From: Leptospira sp. WS92.C1
Lineage (GTDB): Bacteria; Spirochaetota; Leptospiria; Leptospirales; Leptospiraceae
Length of the DNA: 64,000 nt
Assembly: GCF_040833975.1 (NCBI RefSeq)
Contig: NZ_CP162131.1
Coordinates: 293,001-357,000, forward strand
Reading direction: 5' to 3'
The notes below the pieces were generated by a model, which was not told the DNA's origin, ran no database searches, and was given only the letters and a program-made list of their open reading frames with translations. Each line of letters starts with the position of its first letter. The stretch's first letter is position 1. Both the position numbers and the translations under genes were made by a program. This document shows positions 34,256 through 45,300 of the stretch, in pieces.

Positions 34256-34645
34256 TTATCTCCTTGCATTTTTTATAATTCTATTGAATTCAGTGTATCC
34301 ATTGATTCCTAAGACATGCGCATATCTAAGGAATCACAGACATATGTTTATTTTATACTCATATTGGATTTTTTTCGTTTCAATTGTTCGAATCATTTCG
34401 TTTTCGCGATCAGTAATTTTTCTATACCATGCATTATATAGATTCTTGTTTCCCTTGATTGATCATAACGAAATTGTACTTTTTCCATTAGACCAACGCC
34501 GATAAAAACAAAGGATTTACTTTAATTAACTATTATAACGATATTCGGGATCAAAACCTATTCATAGAGAATTAAAATCCCAATCATTCGAACTATTCCT
34601 GTAAAATTCTGTATTGTTTCCTTTTATATCTATAATTAGGATCCT
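34256..34645. other. Gap with hairpin downstream of the reverse transcriptase
   Basis: These 390 bp hold no convincing gene. A nearly perfect 11-bp inverted repeat (GATTCCTAAGA / TCTAAGGAATC, loop of 10) lies at 34304-34335 and could act as a bidirectional transcription stop or RNA structure. No group II intron domain V hairpin was recognised on either strand. Confidence 0.5.
34304..34335. repeat. Inverted repeat (hairpin)
   Basis: The arms are 11 bp with one mismatch, separated by CATGCGCATA. It lies downstream of the reverse transcriptase gene. No clear T-run follows on either strand, so terminator function is uncertain. Confidence 0.55.
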
Positions 34646-36118
34646 TTATACAGTAATAACCTCTAATACCTCCTTTTCATTTATTAACAGTTCTATCTGT
34701 TTAACTAGTATTTTTCTAGCATAACTAACAACCCTTCTAATAGTACCATTATCATCTCCATGTATAAATAGTAGATCCTTTAGTTCTGTTATTAACTCTT
34801 TGTTAGACTGTACCAATAATTCTAAACCATTGAGTTCCGATTCATAATGTCTTAAAGAATCTCTATAACCTTCTATTTTCTGAAATATAGTGCCTCTTTT
34901 TATTTTTCTATGTAACTGATCTTTAATCCCTCTAAAATCTGAGAATAATAAATTTTCATTCTCATGAATAGATATACTGTTCATAAACTTATCTTTTTGC
35001 TTTTCGATCTTATATTTACTAGGCAATATCTGATATTTACCTTCATTATAAATAATAAGATAGCCTATAAATGGAATTTCACCTTTTGAAGTATGGCAAA
35101 TGTTGTTACCTGTTTTTTCAGAAATGAAAAGACCATACATAGAAAATTGTTTAGCAATAAAGCTTAGAATCTCAATCGCTTCTTTTCTGGTCTTTGTAAA
35201 CACTAAAAAATCATCTGCATAACGACAGTAAGCAATATTGCTAAATTGTTCTGTTAAAGGAATGTCTAGAACATAGTGAAGATAGATATTACTAAGAATC
35301 GCACCAAGCAAACTTCCTTGCGGTGTTCCGATACTATTTTGGATACGTTCCTGATTGTGAATTCTGGTACTTTTTAGAAAATCTTCTATATAGATTAGAA
35401 TGTCTTGGCTACGAACCTTTTCTTTCAGGATCGTTATCAATGGCTGATGTGGAATCGAGTCGAAATACTTTTTGATATCGATGACTACGGCATATTCTTT
35501 ATCACAATTTTTAAGAGCTTCTTGGAGAAATTTAGAAGCCTTTTGCGGCGATCTACTCGGCCTATAGGCAAAGGAGGCATCAATGAATAAAACGTCGTAA
35601 ATGGTCTCCAGAATGCAATACAGAAGCTTTTGAATAACTTTGTCTTTATTCTGAAATACACCTATTTTACGAACATTTGAAGGATCACTCGAATCTTTTT
35701 GTATCTCTCTAATCGTGTATGGACCAGGTATATATTGATAGTTTTGAATCTCGTTACTAAGTTCTTCGCAGAAATTAATACCGTTTTGCATTAAATCATA
35801 AACGAATCGAGTATCCAGACCAGGCGCGGCCTTCTTATTTAAACTTAACAATGATTCCCCAATAAGTCTCGGGGTAATAACGGAGGCAAGATTAAAATCT
35901 ATAAAACCTTTTTCTTGAATTTGGCTTTCTACAAGAAATTTTAAGTCCCCTATTTGTTTAGTAGAAGAATATTTTTGATCGAGAAGTGATCGGAATGAAT
36001 TGGTAATAGCAACTTTCTCGGAATCAGTATAGTACCGTTTAGAAAACTTTCTAATCTCAAGGACGAACTTTTTTTTATTATCATTTTTCAGCGATTGCTG
36101 TTTATTTTCATTAGCCAA
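34646..36118 (-). CDS. Group-II-like reverse transcriptase, stand-alone
   Basis: This 490-aa RNA-directed DNA polymerase has RT motifs in order: KKAAPGLDTRFVYDLM, FAYRPSRSPQKASKFL, YAVVIDIKKYFDSIPH (first catalytic Asp), GTPQGSLLGAILSNIYLH and the catalytic box YCRYADDF near residue 300, then TGNNICHTSKGEIPFIGYLI. The C-terminal 150 residues are helical and lack a recognisable HNH/En domain. The QGSLLG motif points to the group II branch rather than DGR or retron enzymes. With no intron RNA ends seen, it may be a group-II-like (G2L) or defence-type RT. An HNH protein gene lies divergent to it, 322 bp away. Confidence 0.82.
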   Translation of the reverse strand: MANENKQQSLKNDNKKKFVLEIRKFSKRYYTDSEKVAITNSFRSLLDQKYSSTKQIGDLKFLVESQIQEKGFIDFNLASVITPRLIGESLLSLNKKAAPGLDTRFVYDLMQNGINFCEELSNEIQNYQYIPGPYTIREIQKDSSDPSNVRKIGVFQNKDKVIQKLLYCILETIYDVLFIDASFAYRPSRSPQKASKFLQEALKNCDKEYAVVIDIKKYFDSIPHQPLITILKEKVRSQDILIYIEDFLKSTRIHNQERIQNSIGTPQGSLLGAILSNIYLHYVLDIPLTEQFSNIAYCRYADDFLVFTKTRKEAIEILSFIAKQFSMYGLFISEKTGNNICHTSKGEIPFIGYLIIYNEGKYQILPSKYKIEKQKDKFMNSISIHENENLLFSDFRGIKDQLHRKIKRGTIFQKIEGYRDSLRHYESELNGLELLVQSNKELITELKDLLFIHGDDNGTIRRVVSYARKILVKQIELLINEKEVLEVITV

Positions 36119-36440
36119 CTGCCCCCCATTAGGAATTTTTAGAACATATCTTTTTGTTTTAACTTTTTTTAGTTTACACTTTCAAAATTCCAAACTGCCT
36201 ATTTACTTAAAATTTAAATGGGCATCCGATCCGTCAAGTATAAATTTGAATATTCTAGTTATTTTTTATAATCACATTCATTCATTAATTATTATATCAC
36301 ATTTTCAATTATATTAAGTATATATAATATTTTTCTGGATACTACCAGTCATCGTTTCGATTTATCATTTCTTCCCATTCTTCGAGTTTACTCTATATAA
36401 ACTCCAAACTAAATAGACTAAATTATTAAGGAGAATTTTA
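36119..36440. other. Divergent intergenic region between RT and HNH genes
   Basis: These 322 bp of very AT-rich sequence must contain both promoters. An 8-bp inverted repeat (GGAATTTT at 36132-36139, AAAATTCC at 36184-36191) could fold in an RT 5' leader. A GGAG ribosome site precedes the HNH gene. No small gene is supported. Confidence 0.45.
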
Positions 36441-36962
36441 ATGAAACTGAGTAAATATTTAAAAGAGAAATATTGGGAGACTATCTATTTCAACATGCAA
36501 GCCATCAGAAGAAGACATGCAGAAATAATTCGACTTTCCTCATCGGTCGGAAGTAAGAAGGGATACTCTTTATATTCCGCTAATTTTTTCAGTGAGCAAT
36601 TAATCAAAAAATATGTAGAAAAAGATATGTTAAAAATTCACCACGAAACCTTTTTATACTTTATTAAAACCAAGTATGCTTATATAGAAAAGGTTCATAG
36701 CAGGAAAACGTTTCCTTTATCTTTAAGGGACCACATTTTTTCAAGAGATAACTATTGCTGCCAATTATGTGGAATATCCAATACCGTTGCTATAATAAAT
36801 AGTCATTATTTAGAAGTAGTACACATAAAGGATCTAAGTGAAGGCGGAAATACAAGCTTTTCCAATGGTCAAACTATTTGTTCGAAGTGTAACAAAGGTA
36901 GAAATTCGGCAAAGAAGCAGAAAGCTTCTTCAAAAAGTAAAAGAAAGTTAATTAAAACATAA
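36441..36962 (+). CDS. HNH endonuclease
   Basis: This 173-aa protein's C-terminal half is an HNH/ββα-metal domain: FSRDNYCCQLCGISN (first CxxC), SHYLEVVHIKDLSEGGNTS (the H and N residues) and NGQTICSKCNKGRNS (second CxxC). The first 90 residues are helical and probably bind DNA or a partner. The ATG has AAGGAG 8 bp upstream. It stands between the divergent reverse transcriptase and an IS481-type element. A functional link with the RT is suggested only by position. Confidence 0.82.
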   Translation: MKLSKYLKEKYWETIYFNMQAIRRRHAEIIRLSSSVGSKKGYSLYSANFFSEQLIKKYVEKDMLKIHHETFLYFIKTKYAYIEKVHSRKTFPLSLRDHIFSRDNYCCQLCGISNTVAIINSHYLEVVHIKDLSEGGNTSFSNGQTICSKCNKGRNSAKKQKASSKSKRKLIKT

Positions 36963-36974
36963 CTAAAAACAAAA

Positions 36975-37006
36975 GGCTGTATAGTTTAGATTATAACATT
37001 ACAGCC
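36975..37006 (+). terminator. Possible transcription terminator after HNH gene
   Basis: A 7-bp stem (GGCTGTA / TACAGCC) with an 18-nt loop follows the HNH stop by 12 bp. The downstream sequence ATTTATG has only a weak T-run, so this is tentative. Confidence 0.35.
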
Positions 37007-37039
37007 ATTTATGTAAACACTCTTTCATATTCCTCTAAC

Positions 37040-38186
<1,147 letters not shown>

Positions 38187-38219
38187 ATTAAAGCTTAACT
38201 TAAAAACGCTGTCATGGTT

Positions 38220-38675
38220 TTAAGAAATCTTGGCAGCCTTCTCAGACAAAGCTACCATCAAGCTGTCCAATCGTAGAATAAACCTGTAAACCTTTTCATT
38301 GTATTTTAATGCTTCTTTAGAGTGTAAACTATAACCTTTCTTAAAAAGGACTCGATCGAAACAGAACTCTCTTTCAAAACTCCGAAGCGGCAGAAGAAGT
38401 CCAATCGGCTCATTTCCTTGATGCTGGATAGCTAATCCTGTATTATATTTATCACCGTCGGTAAATCTTAAGCCATTGAATGATTCTTTGAGATGACTAT
38501 GGCCTTCGTGGTCTTCTGGCGGAAGTGAATCATAGTATTCTCGTAAAAGTTCTCCATGTTTCAAGGAAAGCATTAAGAATATACATTCAGATTCTGTTTC
38601 TGGATCATAGGACAGCCACTGTTGAGACTCCGTTACATAAACTCCCCTATGGATTAGATAATCGTAGATTCTCAT
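38220..38675 (-). CDS. Hypothetical protein, third gene of HD-domain operon
   Basis: This 151-aa protein has a soluble alpha/beta composition with conserved-looking segments ECIFLMLSLKHGELLREYYD and LLLPLRSFEREFCFDRVLF. There is no signal or membrane segment. It begins 3 bp after the HD-domain gene, so the two are surely cotranscribed. The family is not recognised. Its 3' end is 34 bp from the right end of the IS481 element. Confidence 0.55.
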   Translation of the reverse strand: MRIYDYLIHRGVYVTESQQWLSYDPETESECIFLMLSLKHGELLREYYDSLPPEDHEGHSHLKESFNGLRFTDGDKYNTGLAIQHQGNEPIGLLLPLRSFEREFCFDRVLFKKGYSLHSKEALKYNEKVYRFILRLDSLMVALSEKAAKIS

Positions 38676-38678
38676 TTT

Positions 38679-39221
38679 CTACACTGATACCCGATTAACT
38701 TTCAGATATTCTTTATAACTCCTAAAGTTTTCATCAGAGATTTGTTCGAAGACATCATCCAATTTTTTAAACAATAGCTCATCTTTACGGTTTAATAAAG
38801 CTGTGCTTTTCTGATAGAAACATAGCTCCTTAGAAAGATCTCGACTCCCCTTCCATAAATTATCAGCAATTCCAACTAACAGTTCTTCTAAATATAGCTT
38901 TTCCTCTGGTAAAGAATGTATCATACAATACCTTGCAATTTTAGGAGATACGCCTAAAGACAAAAGTAAGTTTCTACCAGCTAATTCATGATCCTTCCCT
39001 GAATTACTTTCTTCGGATGATTTTCTGACCTTGCCTATATCGTGGAGACTACAGCCGATCAAAACTAAATTCCTATCGATTAAGTGTTTTATGCTACTTG
39101 GTAATCGATCTAAAGTTCTTTCAACAGTTTCAACGACTAATTCGTGATGGTTTATAAGAGATTTAGACGCCTTAAGGTCTTTAAGGAGTTGTAACCCTTC
39201 TTTTTCATTATGAATCTTCAT
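38679..39221 (-). CDS. HD-domain phosphohydrolase
   Basis: The product is about 180 aa and has an HD metal-binding pattern: INHHELVVETVERT (first His), GCSLHDIGKVRK (HD pair with following Gly-Lys), DHELAGRNLLLSLG (second His) and RYCMIHS. This is the signature of small HD hydrolases that act on nucleotides or phosphodiesters. The ATG at 39221 is chosen because it lies immediately after the upstream stop; an open start at 39266 would overlap the previous gene by 15 codons. Substrate is unknown. Confidence 0.75.
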   Translation of the reverse strand: MKIHNEKEGLQLLKDLKASKSLINHHELVVETVERTLDRLPSSIKHLIDRNLVLIGCSLHDIGKVRKSSEESNSGKDHELAGRNLLLSLGVSPKIARYCMIHSLPEEKLYLEELLVGIADNLWKGSRDLSKELCFYQKSTALLNRKDELLFKKLDDVFEQISDENFRSYKEYLKVNRVSV

Positions 39222-39222
39222 T

Positions 39223-39723
39223 TTATAGTCGAATACCTGTTCCAGAAGCATCCACATTAGGATCATCTAAATCTTCGTCCCAACTTATATTATTCTTACC
39301 TGAATGGAAAGACTCTTCGGCATTCTGGATGTATAGACAGAATTCCTTGTAAATCATCCTTCTTCTAAGAACAAGAACTGAAGTATATTTTGTATAGTAA
39401 ATATAGTCACCGGAAACATCTACTTGACGCTCACCGCTTTCGGTTTTAATTTTTCTTTCTTGGAATGATTGGATATTTACGACATTCCATTGTTCCAAAC
39501 CACAAAGTTGTTTTATCGCTTCATCCAATTCACGAAGATAATCATAATAATCGGAGTTTGAGACAACTTCAGTCTTCCAACGATAAACGGGGTATTGCTG
39601 TATTAACTTATTATAATGGTTATCCGTATTTTCGTGTTTTTCTTTATTCTCTTCATTATCAAGAAAATCCTTAATGATTCCAGGCCCATCTATATAGTTT
39701 ATCGTTCTAAAGTAGTAATGCAA
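39223..39723 (-). CDS. Hypothetical acidic protein, first gene of HD-domain operon
   Basis: This 166-aa protein is rich in Tyr, Asp and Asn. It begins MHYYFRTINYIDG and ends in an acidic stretch (WDEDLDDPNVDASG). The central segment DVSGDYIYYTKYTSVLVLRR looks like two beta strands. It is the first of three tightly spaced genes with the HD protein. No family is recognised. Confidence 0.55.
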   Translation of the reverse strand: MHYYFRTINYIDGPGIIKDFLDNEENKEKHENTDNHYNKLIQQYPVYRWKTEVVSNSDYYDYLRELDEAIKQLCGLEQWNVVNIQSFQERKIKTESGERQVDVSGDYIYYTKYTSVLVLRRRMIYKEFCLYIQNAEESFHSGKNNISWDEDLDDPNVDASGTGIRL

Positions 39724-39834
39724 TGTAATCTCCTTATTCGTAATCTAAAGGTTCGCAATTGGCTTATTACATGATCCAGTTTCATACTTTATTCTGATCT
39801 AAATTTTTATTAGAGACCATTGAGTCTATCGAGA

Positions 39835-40800
39835 TTAAAAATAAATTTTACATTTAGGTAGCAGCTTTCTAATCTTTTCTTTCTCTAACGATGGGATTGG
39901 AATGCTCTGATTATCCAAAAACAATAGCTTTAAATTTTGAAGCTGTCCAATTTCTTCTGGAAACTTTGTTATTCCGTTGCCACCTAAACTTAATGACTTT
40001 AAATTCTTGAGTTGTCCGATTTCTTTTGGAAGAGCTTCGAGTTTATTACCAATCAACTGTAACTCTTGCAAATCCTTAAGCTGTCCGAATTCATTTGGAA
40101 GATTCGTTAGTTGATTATCATTCAATGTCAAGGATCTTAAATTTCGAAGTTGTCCAATTGAGTCTGGAAGAGTTGTAAGTTTGTTGCTATTTAAATCTAA
40201 CTCTTTTAAAGAATGGAGCTGTCCAATTGTTTCCGGCAGAGTTATAATTTCATTATTACCTAATGTCAACTTTTGTAAATTTAGAAGTTTTCCAATTTCT
40301 TCTGGGAGAGTTAAGAGTTCATTACTTGCTAAACTCAGGTCTGTTAAGTTCTTTAATTGTAGAATTTCATTTGGAAGGACTTCGAGTTTATTACCACTAA
40401 AATCTAATTCTAACAAATCATTAAGTTGTTCTATTTCTTTTGGAAAAGTTATGAGTGGGTTAAGACCCAAATTTAATGATTTTAAATTCTTTAGTTTTCC
40501 GATTTCTACTGGGAGACTTTCGAGATTGTTTTTAAACAAATTTAACGATTTTAGATTTCGAAATTTCTCAATTTCGCTAGGTAGACTTGTTATCTCCTGC
40601 CAACTTAAATTCAATTCTCTAACCTTTAGGGGATTTTCTAAAGCTGTTGTTAAATTCGAATAGCTTCCCGGTGCAGCCTTCTCAGCTTGTAGCTCTGTAA
40701 AGAAACAAATAAAGACAAAGATTATAAAGCTTTGAAAAAGATGTTCGAGAGTTAAAAATACACTTTGGTTCTTTGTAATGGAAAGAGTGTTTGAAATCAC
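39835..40800 (-). CDS. Leucine-rich-repeat protein (Leptospira-type)
   Basis: This 321-aa protein has a hydrophobic leader (FIIFVFICFFTELQA, cleaved near residue 40) that exports it. About ten tandem 23-residue LRRs then follow the pattern LxxLxLxxNxLxxLPxEIGQLKN, and the chain ends with a charged cap (LEKEKIRKLLPKCKIYF). This is the LRR subclass expanded in pathogenic Leptospira. The protein is downstream of the anti-sigma and sigma genes on the same strand, after a 115-bp gap. Interaction with host or other cells is a family inference. Confidence 0.87.
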   Translation of the reverse strand: MISNTLSITKNQSVFLTLEHLFQSFIIFVFICFFTELQAEKAAPGSYSNLTTALENPLKVRELNLSWQEITSLPSEIEKFRNLKSLNLFKNNLESLPVEIGKLKNLKSLNLGLNPLITFPKEIEQLNDLLELDFSGNKLEVLPNEILQLKNLTDLSLASNELLTLPEEIGKLLNLQKLTLGNNEIITLPETIGQLHSLKELDLNSNKLTTLPDSIGQLRNLRSLTLNDNQLTNLPNEFGQLKDLQELQLIGNKLEALPKEIGQLKNLKSLSLGGNGITKFPEEIGQLQNLKLLFLDNQSIPIPSLEKEKIRKLLPKCKIYF

Positions 40801-40915
40801 GGAATCTCCTTTGATTAAACTTTTAAAGTTTCAAGGAGAGAGTGTTCGAAAAATGGAATTTTATTGCAGAGGAAACGGAAAATTGATGAATGATTAGTTC
40901 AAAGTAATGCGAAAT

Positions 40916-41554
40916 CTATAGTTCAATCTGTAAATACAGTCCCAAAGTAAATATCACTTTTTCATTCTCAATTAATTTGATTTCAACCGAATTTGAAGAG
41001 TTGATATTTGGAAGAAATAACTGACGTTTTGATAAATCTTCAATACGATCGGAAATCTCCCCATCTATGAATAATTCAGCCGTAACTCCTTCATTCTTCG
41101 TTAAGCTTAAAGATAAAAGTTGCTCTTCGGGATGGTCACTTGGGAGAACCGTCAAAGTTAAATCCTTGTCCAAGATCTTTCTGCTAATACTTACTGGTCC
41201 CTGTTGACTCGGATCACCGCTCATGATAATACTCCTGAAATCAAGAGCGTTTTGATCTGAAGTTGTGACTACTACCTGATTGCCTTTGTATCGAAGCAGG
41301 ATTCGCAAATAGTTGGATTCTTTTTTCGGAAGAATGGAAGATATTAGACGATCTTCTACTTCCTTTGGAATCTTCTGTCCTTTTGATTCCAAAAATAATG
41401 CCTCTTTAAGAGATACGTATTTCAAGAATGTTTCTTTCGATTCCCGTAACGAATATTCAACTATTTCGCGGTCTTCAGCAGAGAGTTTGTTTTCAATATA
41501 ATTTCGAAGAAACTCCTCTGTAATTCGCTCGTGTTCTTCTGGAGAGTGTCCCAT
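40916..41554 (-). CDS. Putative anti-sigma factor
   Basis: This 212-aa protein's N-terminal 60 residues (EEFLRNYIENKLSAEDREIVEYSL) match the helical anti-sigma domain pattern found beside ECF factors, but they lack the zinc-binding His/Cys residues of zf-HC2 members. The C-terminal half is beta-rich (KDLTLTVLPSDHPEEQLLSL, TAELFIDGEI). It begins 10 bp after the ECF sigma gene. Regulation of that sigma factor is inferred from position and fold. Confidence 0.65.
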   Translation of the reverse strand: MGHSPEEHERITEEFLRNYIENKLSAEDREIVEYSLRESKETFLKYVSLKEALFLESKGQKIPKEVEDRLISSILPKKESNYLRILLRYKGNQVVVTTSDQNALDFRSIIMSGDPSQQGPVSISRKILDKDLTLTVLPSDHPEEQLLSLSLTKNEGVTAELFIDGEISDRIEDLSKRQLFLPNINSSNSVEIKLIENEKVIFTLGLYLQIEL

Positions 41555-41564
41555 TTAGTTTTTA

Positions 41565-42164
41565 TTATTGCAGAGTGTCAGAAGTTTCTTTTAGAGCTTT
41601 GATCTTTTTTACTGCTCTACTATGTATCGAGAGAATCGTATTTAGATTCATTCCTAACATTTCGGATATTTCTCTGAATTTTAGTCCTCGAAAGCGAAAA
41701 TAAATAACCTCTCGGGACGTTAAATCCAAATTTGAGATAAGATCCTCAAAATTAGAAATCATTTCGTGATAGAGACGATTAGCCTCGGATTTTTCCCATA
41801 CTTCCCAGGATTTTCTGATCAATGCCCGGTCTAATTCCTCATTTTCTACAAATGAAGACTCTCTTCTACGCAAATTAATTCTATATTCGTTTCTAAAGGT
41901 GTTTTTGGCGATTTGGATTATATAACTCCTAAATTCAGCTTCCGTAGATCCTCTGAAATTTCTTAGTAGCCGAAAGTCATCTTCTACCAGTTTGATTAGG
42001 ACTTTTTGAAAAATATCTTCAGCATCATCCTTACCGTTTAGATTAACAATGGTTCCGGTAAGGATTCGATCGTATCTTTGTATGAACTCACGCCAAGAAG
42101 ATTCATTGGATAAGATACAGCCATCGATAATTCTAAGAAATTCCTCGTTACTTCTATCCGTCAA
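41565..42164 (-). CDS. ECF-type RNA polymerase sigma factor
   Basis: This 199-aa protein's region 2 includes DAEDIFQKVLIKLVEDDFRLLRNF (residues about 46-70) and SYIIQIAKNTFRNEYR. Region 4 includes SNLDLTSREVIYFRFRGLKFREISEML and the recognition helix NTILSIHSRAVKKIKAL. The TTG start is preceded by GAGGT. It heads a minus-strand group with its putative anti-sigma factor and the exported LRR protein. Promoters recognised were not found. Confidence 0.85.
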   Translation of the reverse strand: MTDRSNEEFLRIIDGCILSNESSWREFIQRYDRILTGTIVNLNGKDDAEDIFQKVLIKLVEDDFRLLRNFRGSTEAEFRSYIIQIAKNTFRNEYRINLRRRESSFVENEELDRALIRKSWEVWEKSEANRLYHEMISNFEDLISNLDLTSREVIYFRFRGLKFREISEMLGMNLNTILSIHSRAVKKIKALKETSDTLQ

Positions 42165-42365
42165 AATCTACCTCGTATTTAGAATATTCAAAAAAATTAA
42201 GCAAAAAGATGGATATTATCGATCAGAATGAAATTGTCAAGCATATCTTACACATAGAAAATCTAATGAAAACAGAACTATAAAACACGCGCAGATCTCG
42301 TTAGTGAGTTTTGAGAGTATTTTATTTTGAATTTAAAGATAACGTATCAAATAACAATACAATAC

Positions 42366-45300
42366 TTAGTTGCTAATCATATTCTGTAGATACGATTTAA
42401 GATCTTCAATATAAACGAAATCGACATCTGTTTTTCTTTCAGGATTCAAGGTCCAAAAATTATAATTATTGGTAACAAAGAGAGATACGATTTTATACCC
42501 ACTCAATTTATCTAAATTAATCCTATAATGAGTCAAAACTTCATTTTTGTTCAAACCTAATTCGTTATGCCGAAGTTCAACTTTTTCCAAGTAATTTTTC
42601 CCACTACTTGAACTTCTAAATATTTTGTCTCGGACTCTCCGGGTATCCTTTACAGAAAACGTATCTCTTATATATTTACATTCAATGTTCAATATTATCT
42701 TCTTCTCGTCCAAGACAGCAAGAACGTCAACATCTCCAATGTCGTTCGCTCCAGGAATTAAATCAGGTATATCGATTTCTTTCGTTAGATGCTTTGTAAA
42801 TTCCCGAACAATACAATACGCGACATCCACTAAATGGGCCTGAAATAGTTTTTCAGCTTTATCCAGAAATTTTTCCACATTTGAAGAACTGACCGTATAA
42901 GGAAAATAAAAGCGACTAATACAACCTTGCCAGATTAATAAAGATGCATAAACGTTTCCTGTCCCAAAATATAAAAGCCCGGATTCCTCAATTAAAGGTC
43001 GAATTTCTGGACGAGAATACCGTTTTGCATATTCCCATACTGGAATATCATTTACACTTTTTATTTCGCCTTTCTTATCACCTAGAATAGTTAAAACTTC
43101 TGAGGTCTTAAGAGTCAAAAATTCAATTATCCTTAAGGTTACTAAAGAATTTATTTCCAATGTATTAGATACATGACCAATTAATTCATTTTTTGATAAA
43201 CGAACACATCCATCATATTTTATATTCATTGAACTTGGTAAAAATCGAAGTATTCCCAAACACGCTAAAAAATCATCCGCCGAGAACCCGAAATCAGAAA
43301 AAAAGGCTTTATTAATTTCATTATTAAATGTCTGAGAATCAGAGATCACTCCAGAACTCTTAAAATATTTATTGGATGGATTTATTCTCTCGGTAGCATA
43401 CTTATCCTGAAATTTAGAAAGTTTCTTTAATATTTCATTCGGTAAATGAAACTGAAGAATATAATCTTCCCCTATTTCAATTTCATATTGTTCAAGGACA
43501 GTATAATGTAGATTATCGCTGATACGATAAAGGTGTAGAATTTCCTTCGACACAACTAACAAATCCAACGTTTCTTCTTTTGTTAATACAGAAGTCCCAA
43601 TAGGAACAAGTGAGACAAACTTAGAAAGAAGATATCGGAAGGACCTATGTAGATCGAGAAAATCATTTCGTTCTCTACTGAAAGCTTCAACTCTGTCATA
43701 ATCAACTGATTGGTTTTTCGATGCGACTATTCTAGCCTCAAGATCTTTAAATTTAATATATAGAGCTTCTCCTTCTATTATAAGAGAAACAATTGAACCT
43801 TCATAATTGTAATTTTGTATTCTTCTTTCTAAATCAGAAATTAGAGAATTTCGAATCGTATTTAGAATTGTTTTAGCAGCTTCGCCTTTATAAATATTTG
43901 GAACTATCCCAAGTTTCTCGCATAACTCAGCGATTACCTTTTGAGTATAGAAAATTTCATAATTACTGATTTCGACCGGAACAAGATTTCCCGGTCGATC
44001 AAATTCCAATTTCGATTCAAATAACTTAAAACCTGGTGCGTTTCCGACATCATCTTGTAATTTTCTATAAACTATACTATTGAAGAGTAATCGTTCACCC
44101 ACGACAGAAGACAAAAAGCTTAATAGCAATTCATTTTCCTTCGACCTATCTTCGAGATTTAAGAATAAATCCGATATTTGATTTACATTACCTTCAAGGA
44201 TCACCTCTTCTACACCTGCATTCCTATGTTTGACAAATCTCCATCCACCCTGAATAGCTGCGGAGACTAAGTGAATAACGACTCCTGCTTTTAAATGAGG
44301 AAAATTAGATTTTATTATTTCATTTGAATATCGATTAATATTGTATATTAAGCATTCACCAAGTAAGTGGAGAATTTTAAAACTCTCGATATCTAAATCA
44401 TCACCATCTAATATTAAAACTGCATTGATAAATTCATTTTTAGTAGAAAGACAAATAGTTTTTTTGTTCTTTTTTATTAAAGTAACAATTTCGCTAGAAA
44501 TGGGCGAAGCGACTTTCCAGCCATACGGCTTTCCCAAAACAGGAATATTTGGAAAAGGTTCGTAAAAATTCTTTAGAAAGCAGTAACGAAAATTGACTCC
44601 CCAATGAGGATCAAGATAAACGATATTAGGTTTCGAAGCACCTTTTACAAGAATTCCCGAACTATCTGAGAATGCTCCAAAATAGTCCATTTGAGACAAA
44701 CTAGCTCCGAAAATTCTACTTTCCTCTTTTCTCTTAAATTCGAAGAACTTAAATAACTGTTCTAAGGAATCCACTGAGGTTAATATCCCAATGAAATCTA
44801 TAGAAAACCAAGGATGAAAATTAAGACTTTTAGGTAATGTAATCTTTTTAAGTAAAGAGACAAGCTCAACTGATAAATAAATTATTTCTAAATCCAGGTC
44901 CGAATTTTCCTCTTCTTCAAACTCGCCCGCTTTATTCTGAAGACCAAATTTACTTTCACACCCCATGACTTTAATATTTGAAAAATTGGCTGATTCCAAA
45001 TTAATGCTCTTCCATTCTTCTTCAACTTCTATGGGACTAAAAATATCACCGATACGAACCAAAATTAACTTATTTGATTGCGCTATTCCAAAGTGAAAAA
45101 CGCCATCTATTCCTTCTATTTCTACAAATGGGAGTATTTGTACATTCTCCAAAGCGCCATCGACAAAATTTGCGAAGGACATTGTAACAACATGTTCGAT
45201 TTCTCTAATGCCAATTTCGCTTACTGATGAGAAGTTTTCCCCCCATGAATTAAATAAATTGTGAATATAGTTTCTAGGTAAAAATGGAAATAATTTTCCG

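Noticed and set aside
34248..34505. A plus-strand 85-aa frame
   Set aside because: It overlaps the hypothetical gene start, has no ribosome site and looks like AT-rich random coding.
34646..36118. A diversity-generating retroelement
   Set aside because: The RT has QGSLLG rather than the GxxxSQ motif, and no template/variable repeat pair was seen.
34256..36440. A complete group II intron around the RT gene
   Set aside because: I could not find a domain V-like hairpin or a GTGYG 5' end on the coding strand, and there is no split host gene.
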